From NCBI GenBank assembly GCA_029552065.1, contig JAKPEG010000065.1, forward strand, positions 22,195 through 86,194: a stretch of DNA of 64,000 nucleotides, given 5' to 3'. The stretch is from Actinomycetes bacterium (GTDB lineage: Bacteria > Actinomycetota > Actinomycetes > Actinomycetales > Dermatophilaceae). This document shows, piece by piece, positions 61,501-64,000 of this stretch. The notes under the pieces are model-generated. The model was not told where the DNA came from. It searched no databases and saw only the letters and a list, made by a program, of their open reading frames with translations. Numbering within the stretch: position 1 is the first letter of the stretch; each line of letters begins with the position of its first letter. A program made the position numbers and the translations under genes.

Positions 61501-64000
61501 ACCCGCAGTCATCTGCACGTGGTCACCGCCGCCGCGCTCGGCGGGCCGGACGATGACATCGTCGACGGGTCGAGCTCGACCCTGCCGCTGGTGATCTTCG
61601 GCGGGCAGGGTGCCGACACCATCGCCGGCGGCACGGGCGGCGACGTCATCCTCGGCGACCGCGGCCGGGTGCTGTGGTTCACCCCCGGTGCCATCGCCGC
61701 CGGCGGGTATGCCGCGACCGCCCTCTCGGCCGGTGACCTCGCCACGCTCGAGGCCCTCGCCGTCGCGGTGTCCGGTCATGGTGGCTTCGGCGACCGCACG
61801 GACGGCGTCGAGCGGCTCGTGGCCCTGGTCCTCACGGTCGACCCGACGATCGGGGCCGGCGACGTCATCACCACGGGTATCGGATCGGACGTCATCCTCG
61901 GCGGCGCCGGCGGCGACGTGATCACCGCCAACCGCGGCGAGACGACCACGGTCGCCGACCAGGCCGACATCGTCCTGGGCGACCACGGTGTCGTCGACCT
62001 GGTCCTGGCCGACGGGGACCCCAGCGACATCGACCGCATCTGGTCCAGCGACCCGACCCTCGGCGGCGACGACATCCTCACGACCGGGCGCGGCGACGAC
62101 GTCGTCATCGGAGGTGCCGGGGGAGACACGATCACCGCCTCGGACGGCCGCAACCTCGTGCTCGGCGACAGCGGCCGGCTCACCGCCGACCCGGCGCAGA
62201 CCCTGCGCTGGGGCGCGCTCGCCCTGAGCCCCCGCACCCTCCAGACGACCGACCCGAGCACCGGCGGCGCCGACGTCATCACCACCGGCAACGGCCTGGA
62301 CGTCGTCCTCAGCGGTGCCCAGGGCGACCGGATCGACCTCGGTGCCGGCAACGACATCGCCCTCGGCGACCACGGCCTCGTGCGTTGGGGTGTCCACGGC
62401 GTGCTCGCCGTCGAGTTCGTGACGACCACCGACAGCCCCATCGGCGGCACCGACGTCGTCTGGGGTCGCGACGGCGAGGACCTGCTCGTCGGCGGCGCCG
62501 CGGGTGACGACGTCGACGGCGGCGCCGGCCGTGACCTCGTCTTCGGCGACAACGTCTCGCTCGACCGCACGATCACCTTCGGCGACCACACGAGCCCACG
62601 CTTCCGGGTGCTCAGTGGCACGCAGATCTACAGCACCGACCTGCTGACGGCCGGTGACCCCCTCGTCACCTCGACCTGGCAGCTCGACCCGGCCGGCGCG
62701 AGCGCCTGGAGCGACTTCCGGATCACCTTCCTCGACCACGCGGCCACGACCCCCGCCGACGGACGCTTCGGCAACGACTACCTCGCCGGAGGCGCCGGAT
62801 CGGACGTGATCTTCGGCCAGCTCGGCGACGACGTCATCCAGGGCGACGGGTCGATCGACCTCGCGGTCACCGGGGTGCGGGTCACGGCATACCGGGACGC
62901 CGCAGGCGACCTGGTCGTCCGGCCGAGCGTGGAGGGTGCCGGCGACGGCGACGACTACATCGAGGGCAACGGCGGCGCCGACGTGATCTTCGGCGGTCTG
63001 GGCCGTGACGACATCGTCGGCGGCAGCTCGGACCTCTACTCGCTCACCACCCAGGCGGCCCGCCCCGACCGCGGCGACCTCATCTTCGGCGGCGCCGGCA
63101 CCGACGTGCAGCGCAACGACCAGTCGACCGGCCACGGCCTCGACAGCGACACCATCGTCGGCGACAACGGCGACATCCTGCGGCTCGTGTCGACCGGGAC
63201 GGGTGTCACGGCATACCGGACCTTCACCTACGACAGCTACGGCGAGACCGTGCGGCTGCTGCCGCGGGCAGTGCGCCAGCTCGACTACACGGCCGGTGGC
63301 CCCGACCGCAGGCCCGACCTGTTCGCCGGGATGAACCAGACGCTGTCGGCGACCTCGGGCACGATGACGGTCGACGTCTGGGGTGCCGACGAGATCCACG
63401 CCGAGTCCGGCGACGACACGGTCTATGCCGGCGGCGGCGACGACGTCGTCTTCGGCGACGCGGGCGACGACGACCTCGTCGGCGGCTGGGGCCACGACTG
63501 GATCTCCGGTGGCACCGGCACCGACGGGCTGCTCGGCGACGACGGGCGCATCTTCACCAGCCGCAACGGCCTCACCGAGCCGCTCAACGGTGTCACCGTC
63601 GCCAACGTGCAGCGCTCGATCGCGACCCCGGGCAGCGTCCAGACGGCCGTCCTCTACCCGACGGGGGCGCTCTTCAAGAGCGTCGACCTCACCCCGTGGG
63701 CGCTCAACCCTAAGGTGCCCGGCGGCCCGGTCCAGTCCGACGACCCGCTGTATGCGGCGCAGTACGCCGACGACCTGCTCTTCGGCGGCCTCGGCGACGA
63801 CTTCATGCACGGCGGCGGCGGCAACGACGGCATGTCGGGCGCGGAGGCGCTGCCCACGGCATACGCACCGACGGTGGGCGGGGTCGTGCGCAGCGACTGG
63901 AACCGGCCGCGGTCCTTCCTCAACATCCTGCGCTTCGGGGTCGCCCGCGGCGGCATGTTCGACGCCTACGACGAATACGACCCGATGCGTCAGATCAGCT
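37453..64000 (+). CDS. Giant modular beta-repeat/RTX-type (haemolysin-type Ca-binding) protein, at least 8,849 codons, 3' end outside window; start uncertain
   Basis: Frame (positions = 1 mod 3) translated by eye is coherent from about 37560 to 64000. The supplied ORF track lists no + strand ORF in this frame after the stop at 37411-37413, consistent with no internal stop. Repeated motifs are V.L..PAGPYLRV.G, (A/F)GQ.L.GDF.FE and DVPGVT.SGT..V..NTT, followed by GGxGxD-type repeats. Confidence 0.9.
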   Translation, partial: MRTAKAPTVRARLSAAARALAGLLRSRRKRAQIDVQLGSDVSLEFVSLSVAVNTTAIPVSTSLLVGGTTVALDLPGGPYLRVEGVGVTLTVFGQTLSGDLAIERVTPLTAGGAPDTSRSILKVALSNVTLVLGGDTPVLRVTGGSALLLATADGVAGRVGGTLTLDVPGVSLSGTLAVEFKTIASAVDETFQVGAASTHLVMDAGSFVRVAGTGITLGILGQSIAGDIVVTRTVDLGGAVTLTVELTNAVVRLGGTPDAPLLAASQPAGSTASFVLGRTVSGDITLAVTVAAPSVSFTGTVDLSFDTDPAARFVRLSSVSTLSLVVAGQTLDGDFTFESAIAADGGNVVRVAIAGGSLTLTAGATPMVSITAATGMFVLTGAGIAGSIAATVNFAAGAPVGLIGDFVVELNTTAAPVVDSIAVGAMTVAIDLPAGPYLRVAGTDIAITVGGQSLRGDIAVERTTSLGADGIPGGGDDQTVLRLAATRVSLALGDGTRTILSLTDGTAYFVLPGTGVAGVLSGTIALVGVPGVSLSGSFAVELNTTGGAVHESFRVGTVTTTIAFAADAPLRVRGTAVELVVAGQQLRGDITVTKSTSALTVSVANGSLGFGSPDQQLVRATDITGDLTMAATGLSGSIAATVAVDVPGLTVTGTIALRLNTGTVAVGGIDPGIELVVTGANLTVAGLSVGAARIAVRRTGTAAPEVSIVVTDLTLTLGTFVEVTTAEHWSGVLLVTAAGVVGSFSGVVTGVFDIPGVTVSGSVALVVSTVPTAVARPDLGLVVDAGPLVAIEIADGALAVTGGPTFSGSFRVLHTATATAIGMRDVTVTLTPTGATEGLSITEGTGAFLVTTAGVAGQFSGAIGIGGGGFSLGARVAVRYNGTVDAVSTTISVGGVDLPIEFSASEVAVSGAPFVAVAVSGAFRLGDFVEVSGTFAFDSAGGVVVVSNLSVFLGQGPGFLADGTTVNPLAVGVYLTGVSGEIRGTTGTRAVVIGGSIRIQGVPGLTLSGTTQVQYNEGAAPATVGGVALPGATGGVPYARLVGDLTLVVAGQSLTGSFAIEKLGATGMRFAFGTAARPAGAPLTVSLADGVVTATVTSGELLVGSGGIVAALTGSISFGPAPSFDLTGAVSVQVNTTAVERTVDGVTLAPLSVGVVVGTVATPAVLTVAGQTLSGVFGFRQVTGTVFPGAPAGTPPPTTVVVLATHVSLSIGTATAGVRLSDGEALFVVRPEGVAGRVSGAIQLLVPDDAVTFSGTFSVAINSTTTRVSEQVTVDADTTLSLDLPAGPYLRVEAVGIVLTFAGQRITGDLSIVRATIGADEVTSIGLARVTVALGDGSTDLVRLTDGTGLFVITAAGLAGTLSGTVAVTIPGVTISAGLALSINTSTSDLAATMTVGATTVDLDVPGGPYLQLRGTALTLVIGGFSLEGDVTITRRTLTGGTTIVDVTLAVTADFGGPIGSLGLSGALQLGPGGIAGVLTLDPVSIDLGGSVSVAASALRFEVNNGLAAVTLADGTALPAGPYVRMVGEGIVLTLGGPTLTASFSFTQRTTAGGATRTVVAVTGGSLALAVGETPLLTGVEGIFVVAPTGLAGSLAGTIDLGGVLPAGVTVSGTFRLETNQTTARVTESVVLAGTTVSLDVPAGPYLKVAGTDVVVTIAGQSLRGDVAFERTGTATRLTFAHVTLRLGDGTTDLVVLSNGTGDILLGGTAAARTMSGSLSVDVAVLVPGVSLTGTVSLEVERTASLQRVRVGGTGLSLVVAGQSLGGDFWFEQSVSGTARTVRVSASNVSVFLGDAGDPADAGDDRGVRLTGGSGNVLLTNAGVAASFAGTIELVGLDDLPIVLGSLDVAFQLNTMPVAVDDSALGLQLPAGRFLRIQLGTTATPVSVTLFGQSLGGVFAFEQVRSAGTDGVLNTTDDVNVIRITASAVSLFLGDDGGTSADLTDDIGVRVSNGSALLLITPQGMAGRIAATATLSLGSGIGAITATVQVELNQLRETVGTKVRPVAVEESFVLDGETTVLSLPAGAYLTVSVTGLSLEIAGQRLAADVSVERAARLDADGFLLTPATPVYDLTVRLANVGLRLGSPERDVVVVSDGSGVFTIFGAAAGSPGGFAGVLSASVAIDVPGVTFSGSFEVALNTTTIARTVDGILVARGVKVSGLDVVVTAFGQRLSGDFAFAKDAATGVLSLAMTDVSLELGDGTTTFVTATIASGALVIGPQGLAGSVVAGLTISPDLSADFSLTADIVLQLNTTTADVSQTLDVGGTPVTVVVPKNTLRVQIGLPGRPAELTLFGQSLKGIVVMTQTRTAAGSKVVRMAFSDVELFLGDPGATPDPGDDVGLRLTDGSGAVLITPAGFAGELGGTVALVNLPIDFHATLTVQVNTLGFAVNETVQFLGVDVTTTTQGAAATSEVQHVIVSAPAGTFTLAYDLNANGRIDAGEITSALLVGASAADVEAALDALIPSGVAVTSVAGGYDVTFDGTGNKGALQPNVRTLVLPRGPYLRIVAADVEVTIGTVTVHADLAFERVGPAGAQVTKIGFAHASFSSTQSIDGDNPGLTEAQGALILFSPGTQTAPAAGAVPAQTTTTGGVAGILTGRVATGSIAGFSLDASVGLTINTTGKRVDQSVDVAGTVLRVDLAASPRFAFLLQDFDFDFGGFLEIRAGQFIIGADGSFSGDGLDIFVGKGPSKLADGTLNPDAVGVLIQGASLAFINNPGNGFALKVTGTFALVGMDGLTVAGTVAFEANTSTTSLTPPGSATALVPGRYSFVVTGFTMSVAGLFSISGNLYLTRSPNGDLDIMLNPATVAVSMSGTEIARLSGFATFTISSVTGFRLNNFKVDSFDLFPSGMPLAALAATPTTAPVLFPTADLVSPLKGAVTNSVTVGTTIDVVYNDVNGVGLRPETIRDADPEFDLLVNGAAAAVTVGGIPTAVSGKVNTWRYTLSGLLPDNALVTVRFRQGGFSDTGGSANMVEDEQFVLFVPTPLNPRPGPIAQLANPLNGGTITAAQINAQRYLDITYTSLSPNGTDPAPPIIKSSIESGPVPFRITGTGIADLAVDALGAPVIVGQPLLISGRAATATTVTYRYFLKDKNTANTTGLFTQGTIQLAFPGGQVSAGTTGQTPATNPAQTQSFTVDPSAPGAATTGGAIALGPLSLQGPSVGLADFGFADGMVVLTLAVGVDRASLAFGGSPTTNTTTTPNAAQTSSGVTVDLVGVLGTFDLAVDVFGLLGGTVRVEPTGKWNLRVASLEAQIPNLATLKADGIVIGYDPAAAPGQELIRINNATITLPRFGVTGTIRPYNPALSSNIAVNNDATLTAGVIPGLVIRDNGFSIGTAELAYGLPPEQGGLTPTSGVVDEKITFGGILELEDIRFGVAGLTVTFGDGPSAGFTGLVYIASGGATLFPRGAFTASITDRLTADDKRPDGTLDTEAFRIAVTFTAGVVDAFQLSVDTLEVRLGTFVQLSARDFRLDTGAAGTSDVLVQFGSVGAKVTIGALVIGGEARNFGFRGTGEFVTFTGFGVFLTVGSATGDSFKWPSFLPVRIDALGIQWDDVVNHPEDFVLTLSASVTEIKGLSGLTFSGSIQGVKIAPMLLAEGKFPIIAIDSIAVQVKGSLFGGQLEAGLVGGILRLDSNYSIIGTFDTTTPVAQRVFYLGIVGGFSVAGLAGLTIRLGLSELGPLQVFINVQVPGGLLLEPTTGLTLNDFSAGVEFFKTLPSIEDPFALRSSAFGLPTNLTADQWLASLQSQVALQAKAISLNPSMGGFAAAFTSPMVITGSARVYSIYTSQAVFNGQVLVKISTDGKLLIAGTLNFANNNISVSGRLYADLSRIAHGDLVVLFLADVPDQVRLLTVYGKLKMGFRNSSGEEVAFDVVDVPDPVATGTAPQVSVVAPTAGGNTVPDATANAGAGNRTIDITFSPPPGASLDIASILDGTHEFTLTVNGASRTVTSGTPVPVIAVTTSEGVLFVPLVSDGTQVTYTYRKPGEAADTVEVVVQASQLPAGSDLMAEAVRLSGTTRFRYDIGAALFPQGTVTLTFAAGVVKNRDVTTSTGTTTGAGNDATTVSFLVTGVTATISDPTPGGTIDIRVVNGRPWLTFVDVDFTVAAGRTLDLASIFDLAPEFTLAGAGLGSAALDGTRAPIQLTDGVPAGTTRIRYWITGAFAASGAVTLTPIQRSWGFTVVLTAVTLSATIPADTTVTTITVQLAQLAADVDSITGVTFADLDATVPGIQLYAVGDLIVTLDPSRPIVRSGSDFLIPVVSTTMSSSITLAPQLIAGSAAFTSSTAADYTGRATRVTPTTVTGATSYLDVTFAPALGAQLQLGTIDGDELVLGGLGAAGVSLVSGGVFFLQGTTYRYLLSGSFALGGVDVTVKLDTFDDTDIRGPPSGAVLVHHFTVVGATADLVRTTADGPVTLAGTTLGRDLLNTPGYLEIRFSGSGAFRIDPATIGGGEVQLRDAGGILVALGAPVRVGTTDTFRFPLLAPLATGSYTLTFVGGTFADLGGTANVAESETFTLVAPSAVVSDPVRGQVIDVTEFGTRGYLDITFTPAPGATLDVAAILALRPTFTGGGTESLTVTTVTRQGDSNTFRFAFTGMFTPGTVTMTLAAGAWHDSQGNASAETTATFRLITPGQSFFIELSGGILLQAAGLTSEPLVDLRASVVLEIDNNRKLFILTFEGQLSIIKLGTVGATSGRFVLDNSDPEHFPPRLWGVASLQTNFDALRPYGLDLRASGTLQINLTNETKVETITLKGVGPGHTDLTQTYTLKPYSFGLELVGLVAVSIPGTSTELMRLSGGFILDISMDGNPSLTMFMMGEFSYGSGSARLTFAEGRAVLFIRTEPGNTGVAGSVTISSGGGIGLPDLPLFQVTGTVSVMFNTTLREQTLQLPASFLPLLRPGEPSTITVYASAPGLNGHPLAGALPEVYVRATISARIVIGGVLTMDGYIGITAATDTSLRSYLLIDGAIGTTIPFLGSLTGVINLGVYVGPNPSDTGVVGRVQLTRASNALPGLSLNGQFLLEINTFSTSRVIQTFQVEQTTVNGVTRFGGFAHSLGELVVIDQTITLTEGFRLEFYGDLRVLDTLVVTAHVNLVVSASEVSLVVNGQLSLGPIGDLTLADSGFSITAAGLVAHVSLSVTALGGSIGLGLTGSALLELNTTGREQTLGATTVPPGFKLRIDGTVTFLGFASASGFVEVSLSGTTFQLLFGVSFDLGGLSFSADGGAAVRGGSDPGFAMRLAVHASADAAVFAISADGELTLNTANGTLLGIAGNSFSLDLAGHVEILKVFTFDVSMRIVVGRLGESGYPASSPGEWYFRASASVDFFGLASLSGSIFLNSRGDFDLQLSGYLQLGSDSFGIRGDFSFHVSSMHYLTPTDHYVFSLSGSASVRVRAFGITLIGASLSFSFGFDTATAGMDGRVKIDLTVRVTVTILGIDFTKTATFTIGYLQFPPPIFLAGGGTTATADASTARAFSGGTLVLNVGDRAAYRNIATDETNEGYTITQLSSDASGATIKVSAFGRSQTYAGVTAIHAAFAGGNDSLVVDPSVTVPVTVWAGDGADVVSIDATSSGNTVNGEGGDDYLGFGGKARGTLNGGDGADFLEHTGNEAVTLNGNAGDDVLAGSNGGDQLVGGDDNDQLRGLAGRYDGGTGDDLLEFTLDTDRVPTIAGGGGNDRLHLTLTGANDRLALADSGASAVTFTLNGIARPTTGVEIWVIDALTGADELTVGWLSAQTGVTEVTIDLGVGNADTVTVLGSAQADAFTLGYETRAGRPAPEAFVDAGAYTVHVGRAVRSEGDRLVIDTGDGADTLDASAFTATGYTPSDRIALHLVGGAGDDRIIGSPYDDVIDSGTGDDRVTGGAGFDVFIDPEGQDTLVETFAFDLGIYDNLFVVGTVAANGVDFSAIVAEDLAFQYERVELTGVAGANTYLFGDADGRVLLAGVEREARAWTGTAVLYTLGGADIVRVELLGATGARISITDTGGSDRLIVRGTSLREDLVIDVESGRGVVHQTQPDLADALVTIDHSGIELVQVASLGGGDRIAVRRIDVRHEITAGDGDDQIAVGTAAGEGNTADTWPNTGGVVDAISAALVLDGGEPGELGGGVDILTVDDTADLDANTGALTGTTITGLDMAVGIDYSRFERLDIGLGSGADTFVVHSTHVGPYRTTTLHTHAGADTVVVRTVSGPTTIDTGLGADTVRVSSTADGVGGVLTGIDALLTISGAGDGGDRLVVDDAATVTDVVGVLDAHTISGLGMTLGGSAVLGSLVQVLSVLGAADGRFTLTVAGRGTTAALDFDASAAVVQAALETLLGGGNVVVTRSGGRWTIRYAGALAGAAGWAAPVSAVTSLGLVTVAAVAVVPTLATMSDGRIAYSDFEVLDVHLGSGNDVVHVDDTIAGTTTLTLGGGDDRALVEDIGGPTTVSGDAGADWLVVNAVPGPVGSNPMDGLTLTLEGGLGADVFLVGLFGTGDSRIVVRDTLADGATNLLVVNGSAAADVFLTRADHIAALGLVAALSGLDASGHYTHAEKVVYGTAMTGGVVVNGLGGDDTFALDDSLTVLTVNGGAGNDRVRVGQLYTAYLPDAEFGIAATEFFHSTRGDLSNGVSYAASISGGTGDDLFEIFRNRGPLQLNGDAGDDTFIIRTFVAESEVTALNAGEGRDYIEYAANAPVAIDGGAGNDLVVVIGTEFDDTFVLSSTGVYGAGRQVTFVAVERLSLYGMEGDDVFYVQSTHPTVETAIFGGLGSDRVEVAGAATPVQADDLLGHTGLVRHSVEGTTGAYAGVPIDGIAAEILDDDAPAVAVETVGGTLVVDERGVAVALVRVRLTMSSSVPVTITLVGPPVDPTSSSRARVVELSADGTTWGTSATLALAAGDTGWHTLQIRATADLSSEGERTVPLMWTVRSTGAYDRTQVAFTPVRVLDDETAAVVVVLPDAGIRVVEPTATGTGGQSAAYTVRLARAPLGTVTVHLAAPTGLLLHLAGSAATASATLELVFTAATWATAQVVEVSAIADGLVEGTMIERITATISSSDAFTGTVAGGTGRTDEFRAAGTPFAGLSLRGYLVRIVAGTGAGQVRRIWSNTTDVLTVEGGWDVVPDATSTWVVQGYAGVPSTLVGGAVTSVSSDLRTVSLSGVTLPTGFGGLSGALLRIVNGAGVGSYRVIATNTGTTITVTEAWDPGMLAVGAQVYVVEFPGIEIDPVLAEVADADTPGVVITASGTGTQLVEGASSGFGATDTYTVRLTSDPLGTVTVRLVALPTSTLDLGGPDCGSPSGCLRVQLRFVAGAGQTLAANGDLLLTFTSANWMTAQTVTVAAIDDTVVDGSDVQAFADRARRVTGIQGPLSVTGGDDPNPPVQLSLTGYLPIVLPGESSGHPLPITAVTALALEPAQVDTLVVHNTDSPAADTGTLTATRITGLGMAGDRVLGGRLLPGGITYQGFEDLSILLGYGPDTFTVETTHAGTTTIDAGPGNDTVVLRTLSGHTRVLGGTGDDLFRVGTAAGLLDALAALLVLDGGAGVDRALLDDSADIGANLGWLTQTTLTGLDMIARTSTDELGRPLEQLYSVVPQAGATSFTIVLSQWRDGIHTGIGSATFAVGTAAADIARTLALLLVAQTPGADAGVSMTCGSAGTTRCASSVFVWATPDGGYLVGFRGEVNADPAHPVRIVLGALGTSSPGAAVTDAARREGIAYYGLETLDLGLGSGDDVLNIRGTLPVTNIATGAGDDRVYVSSAADVSLTAQPEFLAGDLDLIAGTLNLDLGTGRHTLLVSDEGTDVGDPNVLVTDRATAARARDAALAATGEIFVVGLAPAGISYRVAPTGTLAGGIRMWSGSGADTITVDGTHQRAGVRTTTWLNTGLGNDRVTVALTQGQDGFLVLHTQGPIDNLVALPGLQLGDEVVASDEVLLVTANGLPVPATHWVLNHRLDQLGLFDSFAPGTVIAVTTLIRTAWTGLLSGLQNLDIGGLGTAGDPVTGVRVFVNGVLVEATIAGMTLSFDAGTARFGAPSHVLVEVTRSHLHVVTAAALGGPDDDIVDGSSSTLPLVIFGGQGADTIAGGTGGDVILGDRGRVLWFTPGAIAAGGYAATALSAGDLATLEALAVAVSGHGGFGDRTDGVERLVALVLTVDPTIGAGDVITTGIGSDVILGGAGGDVITANRGETTTVADQADIVLGDHGVVDLVLADGDPSDIDRIWSSDPTLGGDDILTTGRGDDVVIGGAGGDTITASDGRNLVLGDSGRLTADPAQTLRWGALALSPRTLQTTDPSTGGADVITTGNGLDVVLSGAQGDRIDLGAGNDIALGDHGLVRWGVHGVLAVEFVTTTDSPIGGTDVVWGRDGEDLLVGGAAGDDVDGGAGRDLVFGDNVSLDRTITFGDHTSPRFRVLSGTQIYSTDLLTAGDPLVTSTWQLDPAGASAWSDFRITFLDHAATTPADGRFGNDYLAGGAGSDVIFGQLGDDVIQGDGSIDLAVTGVRVTAYRDAAGDLVVRPSVEGAGDGDDYIEGNGGADVIFGGLGRDDIVGGSSDLYSLTTQAARPDRGDLIFGGAGTDVQRNDQSTGHGLDSDTIVGDNGDILRLVSTGTGVTAYRTFTYDSYGETVRLLPRAVRQLDYTAGGPDRRPDLFAGMNQTLSATSGTMTVDVWGADEIHAESGDDTVYAGGGDDVVFGDAGDDDLVGGWGHDWISGGTGTDGLLGDDGRIFTSRNGLTEPLNGVTVANVQRSIATPGSVQTAVLYPTGALFKSVDLTPWALNPKVPGGPVQSDDPLYAAQYADDLLFGGLGDDFMHGGGGNDGMSGAEALPTAYAPTVGGVVRSDWNRPRSFLNILRFGVARGGMFDAYDEYDPMRQIS
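37561..45060 (+). repeat. About 18-20 diverged tandem protein repeats of about 105-150 aa in the giant ORF
   Basis: Anchor (A/F/G)GQxLxGD at about 37729, 38113, 38431, 38803, 39199, 40599, 40959, 41357, 42427, 42733, 43129, 43573, 43958, 44335, with variants between; spacing about 300-445 bp. Confidence 0.85.
44743..44778 (+). other. EF-hand/dockerin-like Ca-binding loop DLNANGRIDAGE inside the giant ORF
   Basis: gac ctc aac gcc aac gga cgg atc gac gcc ggc gag matches D-x-N-x-N-G-x-I-D-x-x-E. Confidence 0.7.
46060..51360 (+). repeat. Second repeat class: diverged SwmB/Ig-like domains ((I/V)TF.PPPGA.LD.ASILD...F...GTVT(L/M)TFAAG...) interspersed with long beta-rich segments
   Basis: Copies readable around 46.1, 46.45, 49.15, 49.68, 50.35, 50.65 and 51.0 kb. 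Confidence 0.6.
54181..55080 (+). repeat. RTX/haemolysin-type nonapeptide repeats, first clusters
   Basis: VNGEGGDDYLGFGGKARGTLNGGDGADFLEHTG...LNGNAGDDVLAGSNGGDQLVGGDDNDQLRG and AGDDRIIGSPYDDVIDSGTGDDRVTGGAGFDVF. Confidence 0.85.
61531..63840 (+). repeat. RTX/haemolysin-type repeat clusters alternating with GDxG(R/L/V) linker modules
   Basis: FGGQGADTIAGGTGGDVILGDRG, GIGSDVILGGAGGDVIT, GRGDDVVIGGAGGDTIT, GGAGRDLVFGDN, GGGDDVVFGDAGDDDLVGGWGHDWISGGTGTDGLLGDDG, FGGLGDDFMHGGGGNDGMSG. Confidence 0.88.

Noticed and set aside
53284-63810. 3,508-aa minus-strand ORF
   Set aside because: Antisense shadow of the + strand RTX gene: low-complexity charged translation (GVGDEGVV, AHRDR) with no recognisable domain, while the + frame carries clear GGxGxD repeats.

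Overview
High-GC actinobacterial chromosome segment; gene content suggests Micrococcales/Intrasporangiaceae-like, but this is inference. Positions 1-37.6 kb are ordinary dense coding: a Tad/Flp pilus locus (TadG-like C-terminus, CpaB/RcpC, CpaE/TadZ, TadA/CpaF, a VWA-TadB fusion, TadC), a two-component pair, comF, hpf, a second response regulator, a YcaQ-like gene, an MFS transporter, an IMPase, a triple-GNAT protein, a DUF2461 gene, secA, Rv3235-like and LysM genes, a BldC/excisionase-like HTH gene, a second CpaB/CpaE-like pair, a WS/DGAT acyltransferase, a patatin, a GH13 enzyme, a truncated haemoglobin, an MscS channel, pepN, an Rv2466c-like gene, rpiB, trmB, an MT0933-type antitoxin and a PP2C phosphatase. 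From about 37.45 kb to the end of the window (64,000) a single + strand frame (positions = 1 mod 3) stays open for at least 26.5 kb (at least 8,849 codons). It encodes a giant modular beta-repeat/RTX-type protein. The supplied ORF track does not list it because no stop falls inside the window. The most unusual signals are: (1) this giant ORF and its internal architecture; (2) its abrupt 5' end, overlapping antisense with a PP2C gene that also lacks a clear start, which suggests a rearrangement or assembly junction; (3) a dispersed octamer CGGCATAC/GTATGCCG, counted by eye at 48 sites in both orientations and all codon frames, about 20 times the composition expectation; (4) three TGTTTGC repeats at exact 10-bp spacing near a BldC-like gene. 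Nothing was searched against a database. Family names come from motif recognition.
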